DNA of 64,000 nt from Galeruca laticollis (lineage: Eukaryota > Arthropoda > Insecta > Coleoptera > Chrysomelidae), in assembly GCA_963921935.1 (NCBI GenBank), contig OY998180.1:77196762-77260761 (forward strand). Reading direction: 5' to 3'. The notes under the pieces were generated by a model that saw only the letters and a list, made by a program, of their open reading frames with translations, was not told the DNA's origin and did not search any database. Position 1 is the first letter of the stretch, and the number at the start of each line of letters is the position of its first letter. Positions 53,095 through 64,000 of the stretch are shown here, one piece after another. Both the position numbers and the translations under genes were made by a program.

Positions 53095-53345
53095 TGCTGC
53101 TAAACAGTGTCCCAAATGGAATCAATCAAGATCAAAATTGTTTAACATTATTCCTAGAATGCATACCAATCTGGTATCAGCATCATGTAGAAGAAGTCAG
53201 GTCAAAATAAACCGACTTAGAATTGGGTATACGGCATTAACACATCAGTTTTTATTACAGAAAGAACTGGTTCCTTAGTGTAATCATTGTGCAATGTCAT
53301 CATCAGTGCAACATATACTTGTTGATTGTTCATTGTTTTCTGAAG
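53095..53345 (+). pseudogene. C-terminal fragment of another I-like element
   Basis: Reads ESIKIK / WNQSRSKLFNIIP in early frames, then SQVKINRLRIGYTALTHQFL and, past a TAG, NHCAMSSSVQHILVDC. The RLRIGHTRLTH and C-x2-C...HILxxC pattern marks the region after RNase H in many insect I/R1-group ORF2 proteins, different from the family of copy 3. Confidence 0.6.
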
Positions 53346-53389
53346 ATTGAAGAGCCTCAAAGATTACCGATATGGACATAAAGACTATA

Positions 53390-53590
53390 TTAACCAACAT
53401 ATTCATCAATAATAGTATTTTTCAATTCGTCTTCTGTCTTCGGTTCATATTCTGTTAACTTATTTTTTAGGAAACCCCATAAAAATAAATCAGGGGGTGC
53501 TAAATCTAGAGATCTTGCCGGCCAATGTATTGTAACCCCTCTACCTATCCACGTATTGAGCAAGTTGCATGTATTTTTGGTATTTACTAT
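53390..53590 (-). pseudogene. Tc1/mariner-type transposase C-terminal fragment
   Basis: Minus-strand frame: NLLNTWIGRGVTIHWPARSL, DLAPPDLFLWGFLKNKL, EYEPKTEDELKNTIID. The WPARSPDLxPxDFFLWGxLK segment holds the last catalytic Asp of the DD-D type transposases. Upstream sequence on this strand (53600-53900) is not recognisably coding. Confidence 0.7.
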
Positions 53591-53914
53591 TTAAATAGAT
53601 CGCAATTTACTGATGAAAACAGTGTTTACAAAATTAAAATCGGTTTTAAAATAACGGAGAAATCTTAGGTTTAAGTTTGCTCTAAGCTCCTCTCCATTAA
53701 AAACATGCGACATTTCATGACATCAGCTGCAAGACGCTCACTTTTGTGTTTCACGGTGCCAATTCACTATAGTACACACTTGGTATTTTTCGGTGTTTGT
53801 GTGTAATCTTTTGGATATGATTCCCGAATTCCATGGTCAAAATACCTTACTGCCTAGATTAATAGAAATATCTGAAAAATTAGTAAATAAATTTTACAAT
53901 ACAGAGATTTAACA

Positions 53915-56000
53915 GACTTTCAAAATGAATATTTGATGTCTAGCATTTTATCTAAAATTTGAGGCCAACCTGCAATAAATATCTCAGCTTGTAGTATAAA
54001 AAATAACAGATAAAGGAAACATTTACATGTTAAGTATTGAACTTTCAGAATTAAAACAAAGGAATGAACCACCTTTTGATTTTTATAATAGGATACAGCA
54101 TCTTTTAAACCTACAAACATCATTATTATTGACACGCTGTAATGAAAATGAACAAGCTATTTTATGCAATTAATTCAGAAATTTGGCACTAAGAATATTA
54201 TTGGGTAGATTAAAGGAGCCTTTCGGTACAATAACACTGACGCGTACCAAGAATCCTAGCGATCCAAATTCTGCTTTAAATGTTCTAATGAATGACTTTC
54301 AAGTTCATTTAAGTAATAATAACAATAATTTAAATCCAAAAAATTCAGTTAATAAGCCTAGGTCGCAATTTGATGTTAAATCAAATAACAAAAATAATTA
54401 TTCTAATAATAAAGCAGTAAACAGACCAACTTTACAACATAATAATTATCAACAACAGTTTAATAAATATTTTAATAATGCAAATAATTTACCGAGTATA
54501 AGTAGAGATACAAATTTTCAGAATAGAAATACTAATGTTTTCAAACCAAATAGAAATTATCAATTTCAAAAACCTACTCCCATGCGTATATCTACTTCTA
54601 ATACCTACAATCAACCAAATATTCAGAGTTAAAATTAATGAGCAAAATCAAACACATTTCGTAGGTAATAGAAAAAAATTTATTTCAGAAGAATTGCATA
54701 ATATGGACGATACTGAACGACCCACTGATGTTGGAGATTGTTTTTTTTAGAGGAAATAGCCTCGGAAGCAATAGATACGTAAAAATGATTAATTTTATGA
54801 ATTATGAAAGTGAATTACCGTACATATTTCCTGAAGAAAATTTAAAATTAATTACTGATACAGGTATTACAAAATCCTTTGTAATATCTGAAATTGCAAA
54901 GAAATATGTTTCAAAACCAACTATAAAAAAACCATTCAAAGCGGCATCTGCTTTAGCCACAAGTCAACAAAAGTATTGTCCAATAATACCATCTTCAAAG
55001 ATATTTAAAATGAAATATAAAATAAACTTAGAATACTGAATATTCAAATTTCACAATCATTTTGATTATTAGGTTTAGATTATTAAAAAAAAAGATAACC
55101 AGAATAAATTGAAGGTGCCTATTGACATAGTAAATGTTTTAATTACGCCTTATAGTGAAATAAAAATAAATTATTTTAAAATCAGAAGCGAGAACAAGAA
55201 TTGTATAGTAGTGCCTCCGCGAACAGAACAAATAATTAAGTTGAATATTGATAATATTAATAATGGCGATATAATTATACTGTATAAGTAAATAGGAAAA
55301 TTAGAAATACCTGAATGTATCACAAGAGTAGAAAATAGTCAAGGTGTATGCACTATTTTAAATCCGTCTAAGTCATATTTTAATGTAGATTTAATTGCCT
55401 ATTTAGAGGTTGAACAGCTCAACAAATACAAGCAAACCTTGAGCCCAAATTTTAATGCAATTTATGCAGAAAAAAAGTAAAGTTCGGACAGATCATATGA
55501 ATTCTGAAGAACGCGAAGCTATTTTTAAATTAATTAAAGAATATTCTGATATTTTTCATGTTGATGATAATCAGTTAACTTTTACAAGTATGATTAAATA
55601 TCAAATAAAAGCTACAAACAATGTATCTATTTATACTAAATTGTACAGATATATAAAAAAGCAAGTCCAAAATCAAATAATAGTACGTAAGATAATAATA
55701 TTACAAGACCTTTAGCTCATCCTGGTCAAGTAGCATTTAGTTTGTTCCAAAAAAATTAAACTCCACCAGTAAACAAAAATTCAGAGTTGTCATAGACTAT
55801 TAGAAGCTAAACGAAATAACTATTGGAAATAGATATCCATTACCAAACATAACTGATCTATTTGATAAATCGGGGCGTTGTCAATACTTCATTACCATGG
55901 GTCTTGCCTCCTGATTTCACCAAATTGTTATATGTGATCCAAACAATATTTTTATTTCTCAGTGATCCAAAGGTCTTTCGCTGTTGCAGCGCATAAATAT
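53915..56000 (+). mobile_element. Ty3/Gypsy-like element, degenerate gag-protease-RT
   Basis: Gag: LSIELSELKQRNEPPFDFYN, then LALRILLGRLKEPFGTITL and an Asn-rich tail to 54632. Protease: LKLITDTGITKSFVISEIAK at 54838-54900, where DTG carries the catalytic Asp. Linker: NCIVVPPRTEQIIKLNI and VENSQGVCTILNPS. RT: YSDIFHVDDNQLTFTS, KYQIKATNNVSIYTK, then FRVVIDY, EITIGNRYPLPNI and GLAS, ending near 56000. The frame changes many times, and the YxDD motif, integrase and LTRs are not found. Confidence 0.75.
54183..54632 (+). pseudogene. Gag C-terminal part of the Gypsy-like element
   Basis: Open for 149 codons after a TAA at 54172. LALRILLGRLKEPFGTIT fits the end of the capsid domain, followed by an Asn/Gln-rich, basic tail without CCHC knuckles. 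The upstream capsid piece lies at 53915-54170. Confidence 0.6.
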
Positions 56001-56670
56001 TTGTGTATGTTGATATACTTTCAAATAAACTATCTGTTGTCAAATTCACAGAACTGCTTACCTAGAGCAATATCGAATATGCCAACTGGAACATTCATGT
56101 ACCACCAATTTTTATCAAAGTATAAAATATTTTTCGAAATAAAAAGTAAACTTATTTTACTGCAGCATTGTTGTACAATGTATTGAGTATGAGATCAACG
56201 TAACTACTTTTTTACTAAAATAATTCAGGCGAACAAAAACAAACAATATTTACTAGAGTGCAAACACGTTTGGCAAACTGTTATGCAACGGGTGGTATTT
56301 TGACTTATTAATCAAAAGCTACTAACTCTAAATTTTAGGAAAAATTGCGCAGTGTAAACAACATCACAAAGAATATTTTTGTATATATTCAGCAGTAACA
56401 AGTATATACAATTTTCAGAAAAAAAATTAAGATATGTTGATACATTTATGTGCCGGTGGGCATTAATGGGTTAAGTGAGTATAATGTTTAAGATATGGAA
56501 AATGTTTTGCTAATAAAAAACTATTACTATAATATTGGTATTTTAGGATCTGCAGAAACTTCAGAACTATCTGAAACTCAAAAAGCCTCTGAATGTGCGG
56601 TGCAGTATTGGTTAAGAAGGGCGTCGGATATAAATAAGAGCAACAGCAAAAAAACTCGTCCAAAAATAAA
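56001..56670. other. No gene seen
   Basis: The first part may be unrecognisable continuation of the Gypsy-like RT; the rest is AT-rich. Confidence 0.35.
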
Positions 56671-57097
56671 TGGTTTTAAAGATTAAAACTAACTTTTCCG
56701 CATCTGTGAGATGCCCTGACCAATATTCTATCATAAAATTGTCACTTGTATACACTTTGGGGGATGTATTGTGCTAACAAACCGAAAATTCTCCAAAAAT
56801 GTAGTATATCTGGATTTATAGGACCCGCTGTACTCTAGTCAGCTGAAAATCAATAAGTCACATCTGTGAGACACCTTGAAAAATATCCAATTATAAAATT
56901 GGTACTTGTATACACTCCGGAGGTTGTATCGTGCTAACAACCCGTAATTTCTCCAAAAAGGACAAAAAATGTGGTACCATAGCACCCGTTGTACTAGCTC
57001 TGGTGAGACAAAAATCAATAAGGTTCATCTATTAGACACCCTGAACAATATTCAATCATAAAATTGGTCACTTGTATACACTCTGGAGGCTGTGTTG
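56671..57097 (+). repeat. ~170-bp tandem-unit element, copy E (truncated)
   Basis: Starts at the usual left end (TGGTTTTAAAGATTAAAAC, preceded by AAAAATAAA) and has two units and part of a third. It stops at CTCTGGAGGCTGTGTTGTTG; the common tail is absent. Confidence 0.75.
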
Positions 57098-57189
57098 TTG
57101 AATGATGGAATTTTCAGTGATTTCTTGTTCCATTTTATTACTCTTTTAGTTATTTTACTTTTTTTACTCTAGTATTTGTATTTTCATTT

Positions 57190-57581
57190 CTAACATTTTT
57201 TGATTTTCTCAAGTGTTTTTTTATCTAAGTCAGCGTCTTCATCTGGATTGTATGCATCTGAAATGTCTTCATTAGTTTCAATTTGATTGTTTTTAGGTTC
57301 AGATTGTATCACAGATTCATCACCATTTTTTTCATTTGTTGAATGTGAATCAACAGTACCGGCTGAAATATGTTCATCCAATGTATCTCCATTAAATAAC
57401 AATTGTGCGCATTTAGTTGGATCCGTTTGATGCCTTTCATCAATTTCCTTTTCACAAAAGATGCCTTCTTCCGTTTGGGATTCTTTTCTGTTCAAGACAT
57501 CAGCTCCTAATCGTTTCTGAGGTCTGCTATATCAGATAAATTACCATCTTGTATCATATCAATCAACTCTTGGACGTGCAT
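57190..57581 (-). pseudogene. Acidic N-terminus of a transposase-like protein (piggyBac-like?)
   Basis: ATG at 57581-57579 opens MHVQELIDMIQDGNLSDIAD, then a TAG at 57509-57507. A shifted frame (57495-57190) continues with an acidic, Asn/Glu-rich stretch ending EDADLDKKTLEKIKKC. The start resembles the N-termini of insect piggyBac-derived proteins, but no catalytic domain follows, so the assignment is weak. Confidence 0.3.
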
Positions 57582-57582
57582 T

Positions 57583-58985
57583 GCTGCTAATAAAACCAGC
57601 GTTGAATCAATTAAAAGCGTTAAATCCCATATAGGGTCATTTTCAACAATGGAGTCCTATTACGCAAGAAAGAGCACGAAACGTCAATACCTAGATAAAA
57701 ATCTGAATATTGCAAAAATGTACGGATTGTATCTCGCATTATGCAAGGAAAAAAAGTGAATGGAAGTTTCTGAAATAACTTACAGAATAATATTTTGCAG
57801 AGTACAACTTGCCTTTTTTAAACCGAAAAAATACCAGTGTTCAATTTGTTCTCTATATGACCAGGCAAAAGGAGCTGATAGAAATCAGTATAATCAAGAA
57901 TGATTGTCAAAATGCAAAAGCAAATGATAAAGAAAGAGCAAACAATGAACATAATTATGTTTCACTAACTTCGGATTTACTAGTAGTACTACAAATTCCA
58001 TGTGGCGATGTTAACCAGTTATACTAACTACAGTCGCAAAATATCTGTCTAAAATCTATGTTTTTATGAAGCAAAACTACCAAATAATGCATACTGTTAT
58101 AAGCATAACAGGGCTGAGATGAATGGACAGGAAGATAGTTCGCAAGTAGGAAGCTGTATCTTTGACTATCTAAAGAACAACAGCAACAGTATTACAAGTA
58201 ACGTATTCCATGTCACACTGTTCTCGGATACTTGCTGTGGTCAGAACTGCAATCAAAATATGGCTGCTTAATTAATATATCCAGTGGAAACGTTAGATAC
58301 CGTTGAAATTATAGAACAAAAATTTTGGAAACAGGCCACACCCATATGGAGGTGGATTCGATGCATTCGGCTATAGATTATGCAAAAAAAATGTTCTTGT
58401 GTATTCCTTACATGACTGGCTGAAAATTGTCCGTCATGCTAAGTCAACAAAAAATCGAAAAACCAAAAAAGATAATCATGTGTCAAAGCCGGAGTACGTC
58501 GACAAAGAAATGAAGTACAAAGGTTTCTGACTGTACGGATCTTGCAGAAAAACTTATTGTTAATAGAAATGGTGACCAAACTGGAAAAAAAGTCAAATGG
58601 CTAACATCAAATATTTAAAATTTATAAAAGGCCACATTGGTCGAATTTTCTACAACTATATGACCTTTCAGATAATTCTGATTACATCAATGTGTTCCAA
58701 TACCAAAAACAAAACAGGGTAATTCCACTTTGAAGGAAAACTAAAAAGAAGGAAAAAACTCAACTCACTGACAACACAAAAATTAAGGCGTCGGCAACAC
58801 TGCCGCCAAAGGTTTTGAAAAAACTTTATCAGTAGCCACTCCCTATAAGAGTATCGAAAAAGAAAGACCTTCTGAAACTATGTAAGGACCTTACAATACC
58901 GGAAGAGTATCATGGTTGGTTTCAGGGATTGTCAACCTCACCTGGCAGAACCAGATGTACCTACAGGACAGTTACGATGAAGAAG
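57583..58985 (+). pseudogene. DUF7869-type transposase-like pseudogene
   Basis: Family of unnamed insect proteins with integrase-like acidic motifs. Pieces in order: SVKSHIGSFSTMESYYARKS, KRQYLDKNLNIAKMYGLYL (frame ends at a TGA near 57758), FFKPKKYQCSICSLYDQA (Cys pair), LLVVLQIPCGDVNQLY, then VTLFSDTCCGQNCNQN (first Asp motif), LETGHTHMEVDSMHSAID (second motif), SLHDWLKIVRHAKST, DLAEKLIVNRNGD, KVKWLTSN and a C-terminal KKKDLLKLCKDLTIPEEYHG. More than six frame breaks. A 55-bp retrotransposon tail lies just beyond the 3' end. The family name is from memory and should be checked. Confidence 0.6.
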
Positions 58986-58992
58986 CTTAATC

Positions 58993-59047
58993 ATTTTAGA
59001 TTTTAACGGGGTTACAATGCACTGAAACCTAAGGTTTATTGTGCCCA
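58993..59047 (-). mobile_element. 55-bp 3'-end fragment of the I/R1-like family
   Basis: Only the last ~55 bases of the element (GGGCACAATAAACCTTAGG through CCCCGTTAAAATCTAA on the minus strand). Flanks TTAATCATTT (58987 on) and TTAATCTTTT (after 59047) look like a target-site duplication of at least 6 bp. Confidence 0.75.
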
Positions 59048-59389
59048 TTAATCTTTTCATTTGTGAAGAAATTTAATTTTATTTGTTAAGAATTTTTAAT
59101 TCTTTTAATTTCAGTCGGCAACTTTTCCAATTCTCGATTTTGCTACAGGAAAAAACCAACAACTTACAACATTCTGAAACTATAATTGTTTAGTTAATTT
59201 TTTTTATCAACTCCATGAAAATGTAATAATTTTAAGAAACATTTTGTGATTCTCTGTTACATTTTGTAATAATAAAAAAATAACATAAATTTCGTAGTTT
59301 TGTATATTTTATCTGAAATTGTGATTATCTCAAAACAACCAACCCTGCATTTGTTGGGTTTTGGCAGTAAGCCGACGAAATCATCCTGA
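59048..59389. other. No gene seen
   Basis: AT-rich spacer; AACCCTGCATTTGTTGGGTT at 59341 is a short inverted motif. Confidence 0.4.
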
Positions 59390-59602
59390 TGTTATTAATT
59401 GTTTTGATACTTGCAAAAATATGTTATTAACAGTTTGTTTCGGACCTTCATAGAGAGCGGACGTACCGTAATTAAAAGCTAATTAGCAAAATCGGTGTTA
59501 TCTCTAGTCTAAACAAAAACTACTTATATACTTATAAAATTATATAAAGTGACATATAAAAACTTGTCTTTATTGCGGACAATTGTATGAATAAACATTA
59601 AC

Positions 59603-60540
59603 ATGTCGTCGAAAAGCGATGGCTCTAATGATGAAATGGATACTTCGAATCCAGCGGAAAACTGGACGGAAGTTCAAGGAAAAAGACAAAACAAGCATAA
59701 AAGAAAACGAACCCAAGAGTTGACTCAAGAAGATATTAACGATATCGTTCTAGGAAAATCCAACACAACAAATACTAGCACAAAAAATGCCATAACAAAC
59801 CCAATACAAAAACAAACCAGCCAACAAGGAATCCCAATATACACTACTCGCCAATAATGAGGGACATTCAACAAAAGAAATACCAACACATATTCTACAT
59901 CACAAATGAGGAATCCTACACGCGAATCAATTTCACTGATTTCTGGGCGAGAATATACCCCCAATGCAAAGGATACAATAATCACCACAAAGCAAGGCTT
60001 GCTTTTGAAAACTGACACCACAAAAGAATCTATTATATCAACTTAGAACAAAATTATTGAGGTCGGAAAAATAATACAATTCAAAGAATCGGCGACAAAT
60101 TCAACTGTACCTGCTACCTCAGAGCAATCCTCCAGCTACTCTGTAGTCATTGCATCAGTAGAATTCGAAATAGAAGAAAAATCAATCAGCAAATTTCTAA
60201 CCAAAAACAAAATGGATCACAGATTCTGCAGAAGAATTGTATCAAAAGCTACAGGAAAACCTACTAAACTGGATAAGAAAAAACTTCTCAGATGTTGCTA
60301 TCCCAAGGACTATTTTTCAAGTATCGCCACTATCCAGTTTATCCCAGTAAACCACCTGCACCAACTCCAAAACCATACCGTAAATGCTTATCCTTCAATC
60401 ATCCAAGAGAAATATGCAAACAACGCATAAAATGTAATGGAACCCACCCAACCAGCGATTGTATATCCACATTGACTCCTAAGTGTCATAGTTGCGGAGC
60501 AGAAGACCACCTGGTCATATAAGTGCCCCAATAGCCCAAG
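59603..60540 (+). pseudogene. Jockey-like ORF1 (Gag-like, zinc knuckle)
   Basis: ATG at 59603 opens MSSKSDGSNDEMDTSNPAEN; the first frame ends at 59857. Later frames hold YSVVIASVEFEIEEKSISKF and RRIVSKATGKPT, an RRM/PRE_C2HC-like region of insect ORF1 proteins. The end is Cys-rich: KCLSFNHPREIC, HPTSDC, KCHSCGAEDH, equivalent to CCHC knuckles that bind RNA, with the first Cys pair incomplete (CLSF). At least three frame breaks. Confidence 0.7.
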
Positions 60541-60710
60541 ACAACCAATACAACCTACCTAATGTTTCTATAAAAACAATCAACAAAAAATCACATGAGG
60601 TCTCAACAGAAAATCAAGAATACATCAACCAATAACCATACATGATACCATCATAAATACCTATGATAATGAACTGAACAACCCAGTAGTGACACAAATT
60701 CGTAAAAAAG

Positions 60711-63480
60711 TTGTCAACAACTTCAGGGTGGATAACGTTGCAGTGTTTTCAGGAAATAAAATGTACCTACTCATGTTCAACATGGAAGAAACTGACACCT
60801 CAGATCACTCGCCTACTGAGCCCACCAATAATGCCCATTACGAACATGTCCTTAATTAATATAGTATACTCAAACATCAATGGATATTCCGGGAAGAAAG
60901 AGCTTGTACAAAAATATATTGAATCCAATGATATCAATATGGCATTATTTGTAGAATCTAAAACGAAAGATCCAAAGAAAATAGTTTACAAAAACTGGAA
61001 TATTATTCAGAAAAACGGCTACTTAATCCACAACCACGCCAGGGGAAGTAGTCTAGTCCTAACAGATCCAAAACTGAGAATGAGAAAAGGCAATGCTAAA
61101 TCTATCAACAACCGTCTAAATGAATGTATAAATTTTTCAATGCCATTTCTTGATTATTTACATATATTTCTTGTTTACATTCACCCATACTCCAGAATAG
61201 AGGAAAATATATTTACGATGAGCTGCCTCAACAAATATACCATTGTAATAGGAGCCCTCAATGCCAATACAAAGCCGAAGAATAAACAAGTGAACGACTT
61301 CCTAAATAATACCAACTTTGTTAAATACGACACTCCGCCTACTTTTCTTATGAATCATAATGCAGACTCAACACCGGATATGATCTTTCATACCTCCAAT
61401 CTAGCAAGAAATATCAAAAGTGTTGTAAATATACCAGACCTATGCTCAGACCACCTCGGTTTCAGAATCATTATTGACCCTCACACCCCAATTAAAAATA
61501 TCAAAATTGAGAAATACAATTTCAGGGAAACAAACATAGAGAAAGGGAACACAGCCATGTTGAGGTACATAGACAACAACGAGGAGGACATGAACAGAAG
61601 AATGCTCAGCAATTTCAACTCTAAACTAACAAAAGTTGTATTGGAAAATACCCCCAAAAAAGAAATGCGGTACATTACCCAGGAACGATCACCATACATC
61701 ATACAACTGATTAAAAGCAAACGAAAAATGTATAGGGAATATAGGAATATTGGCAACCCGGCCTTAAAAAGAGAACTATATAAATATAATAAAAACATAC
61801 AGATGATGATTCAGCAGTACAGAGAACATAAATGGTTGACTGTATGTGAGGAGATCAATGATAAACAGGGCAAATCGTATTGGCAGGATATTAAGAAACT
61901 TTCGAAATATAAAAACAACTCACAAGAGAGCCACCCACTGATAGAAAATGGCCGAACAGTCGACTCGCCGGAAGAGATAAGTACCATATTTGCTCAACAT
62001 TTCGTAAAAACATATGAAGAAAGCGAAGAAGACAATTTCGAAGACCACCACTATGAAACTATCTCGGAATGGTACAACATACACTATATAGACCCACAGC
62101 AAGTCAACGTGAACCCTGAGGAATATGAAATCGAAGAAGAAGAAGAATACTACAGTATTATAAACCAAGGTAAAAATACTGCCCCAGGGCATGATTTCAT
62201 TAAAAAATCGTTGGTTAAACAGCTACACCATAAGATCCATGAATATATCATCCAAATGTATCAGTTTTATCTGAAAAACAGCTACATACCTAGAGAATGG
62301 AAAACGAGTAACAATTGTTACTATTCCGAAACCAAACATGGATCACTCTACACCTACCAGTTATAGACCAATTACGCTGCTACCTGTGCTAGGAAAAAAC
62401 CTTGAGAAAATAATAAAAAACAGAATAGTGAAATCAATGGGAAATCGTATCCCAGGGTATCAGTTTGGATTCAAAGTCATTGTTCTACGACCCACCCTCT
62501 AGCGATACTCACCAACAACATAGAAGCATCGAAGCTTAACGGAAACAAAACAGCAGCAATTTTCTTAGACATTAACAAAGCTTTCGATAGTGTTTGGACG
62601 AAAGGTCTTATATACAAGTTGGACTACCTTGGTTGTCCCAAATACCTGATCCATGTGATAGCTAACTTACTGAATGAAAGAAAACTAAGAGTTAAAGTGT
62701 AGGACAAACCTTCTCACGAATTTACCCTACAGCAAGGTCTATCTCAGGGATCTCCATTATCACCCTTACTATACAATATATACTGTTCAGATATATACCA
62801 CACAGACCCAGAATACTTTGATTCAGATAACTATATACTACAATATGCAGATGATACTGCTTTGGTTTCTCACTGCAGGAGTATAAATACAACCGTTGAA
62901 AGATTACAACAACTAGCAGACAGAAAAACATCATGGTTCAATAAATGGTGACTGAACCTAAACCAGGGAAATCGGATTTGCTAATATTTTTCCACTCCCC
63001 ATCACCGTCAATAAGGTTATATGACCATGAACACAGTCCAGAAATATGTACAAACGATCTATGGACAATAAGCTAAACTTCAACTCACACAAACGAAATA
63101 TAAAAAAGATAACCATATCAAGGGCAAAGCAGTTCAAATCTATATCTAAAAAAAGAGCATGGAATAAATTTAAACACAAAAACTAAAATCTACAAAATTA
63201 TATGTAGACCACTAATTGAATATGGACATATAATATTCCACAACATAAGAAATCCTGCCCTGAAGAATCTCCAGGTGGCCGAAAGAACGGCCTTGCGCAT
63301 TATCAGGAAAATTAAACATCCGAATAATCCTATCCATAATCCACCCAACCAACTGCTATATGAAGTTACTGGAGTGCAACCCATCGAAGAGAGACTATCA
63401 CAGTTATGAAAAACCGAAAACAAGAACCTCATCTCTCCATATTGCAACAGAAGAGCACACTACAAACATCCAGAACAAAT
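60711..63480 (+). pseudogene. Jockey-like ORF2: endonuclease and reverse transcriptase
   Basis: Open 60711-62366; real ORF2 probably starts near MPITNMSLINIVYSNING (about 60830). The endonuclease has VYSNINGYSGKK, ALFVESKTKD, IVIGALNANTKPKN (usual GDFNA region, altered) and PTFLMNHNADSTPDMIF, CSDHLGFRI. Beyond 62366 the frame breaks repeatedly through RT: SYRPITLLPVLGKNLEK, AIFLDINKAFDSVW, GLSQGSPLSPLLYNIY, QYADDTALV (bases 62841-62864), then a TGA near 62950. The altered GALNAN, where GDFNA is expected, removes a catalytic Asp. Confidence 0.8.
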
Positions 63481-63687
63481 TCTATGGGATAAACTATAGT
63501 TTTGGTTATTTTTTGATTTTTTTTCGTCTTATATCAATCTGAAACTGTAAAATTTTAAGAATATTATTGTAATTCACACAATAACTTATACCACTGTTGC
63601 TGAAGGACCTCGGTCAATGGCCAGTTGAGTATTATTTTTATACTTAATAAAGTTCATTTATTATTATTATTATTATGTTATTAATTG

Positions 63688-64000
63688 ATCCTATTTTACA
63701 ATACCCCGACGTTTCTCGTTCATTTTCCAAGAATAGAAAAAAATGACTATTAAAAGTAAAGGTCTACTAAATGTTTATATTTATAGAAAGTCGTGAAATA
63801 GTTGGTAGTGGGGAAAGAAAAGTTTTATAGACTACTTAAATTTGAACAGAGTTAAAGTTCTTTTTTAGTTTATTAATTTCTAATTTCAAAACAAAATCAA
63901 GAAACAGTATTACAGTTCACAATTTGTATACTGTAAAGATGTGAAAAATCTGCCACTTTTTTCAAATTATCAAGGTTATGTAATGCCTGTAGGACATCCA
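63688..64000. other. No gene seen
   Basis: AT-rich sequence after the Jockey-like element; nothing recognised before the window ends. Confidence 0.4.

Larger units (their letters stand above)
59402..63675 (+). mobile_element. Jockey-like non-LTR retrotransposon, full length
   Basis: Flanked by TGTTATTAATTG (59390-59401 and 63676-63687), a 12-bp target-site duplication (13 with the preceding A). It has a ~200-base 5' UTR, ORF1 with zinc knuckles, ORF2 with endonuclease and RT, and a (TTA)n tail at about 63659-63675. Both ORFs are decayed, mostly by small indels in the 3' half. Confidence 0.85.

Overview
The window is nuclear DNA from an animal, almost certainly an insect and probably a beetle (the order is an inference). 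It has no operons, ribosome binding sites or prokaryotic gene packing. It is AT-rich, with (TA)n microsatellites and GT-AG splice signals, and it is filled with broken insect-type transposons: PIF/Harbinger with a MADF-BESS partner, hAT, Tc1/mariner, KRBA2-type integrase, an XPG-nuclease element with long inverted repeats, Jockey/CR1-like and I/R1-like non-LTR elements, and Ty3/Gypsy. Only one long intact reading frame looks like a host gene: an 891-codon single-exon gene at 34053-36728 that encodes a protein built largely from ~54-residue repeats. A broken paralogue of it lies at 14599-16790.

Layout. 0.2-1.9 kb: KRBA2-like integrase pseudogene (-). 3.1-6.1 kb: decayed copy 1 of an RNase H-bearing I/R1-like retrotransposon. 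6.2-7.2 kb: copy A of a non-coding element made of ~170-bp tandem units (further copies at 18.3, 37.5, 43.9 and 56.7 kb). 7.2-9.3 kb: remnants of an XPG-family protein, a non-LTR endonuclease and a dispersed repeat. 9.4-13.8 kb: a hAT element split by a Jockey/CR1-like retrotransposon (-). 14.6-16.8 kb: the repeat-protein pseudogene. 18.1-25.9 kb: a PIF/Harbinger element with its own 31-bp inverted ends. Its transposase exons (+) can still be joined across a GT-AG intron that now holds I/R1-like copy 2, a ZMYM1-like hAT remnant and an antisense MADF-BESS gene. 27.0-28.0 kb: RT fragment. 29.6-33.5 kb: XPG-nuclease (Academ-like) transposon with ~600-bp inverted repeats and 3-bp TTA flanks. 34.1-36.7 kb: the repeat-protein gene. 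38.8-41.3 kb: 3' half of a Gypsy element carrying an ADP-ribose macrodomain and a CCCH zinc finger downstream of its integrase. 41.4-42.3 kb: promoter-like motif clusters. 45.2-45.8 kb: foldback MITE. 49.1-53.1 kb: I/R1-like copy 3, the best copy, with an 11-bp target-site duplication. 53.1-56.0 kb: fragments of another non-LTR element, a mariner and a second Gypsy. 57.2-59.0 kb: two head-to-head transposase-like pseudogenes. 59.4-63.7 kb: a full-length but decayed Jockey-like element with a 12-13-bp target-site duplication.

Most of these genes no longer work together. The window records repeated nesting of elements. The observations most worth following are the Gypsy macrodomain cargo, the long-TIR XPG element, the repeat-protein gene with its nearby broken copy, the ~170-bp tandem-unit element family, and several hammerhead-ribozyme-like motifs, one of which sits in the loop of a perfect 66-bp inverted repeat. 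Identities come from motif recognition by eye; no database search was run.
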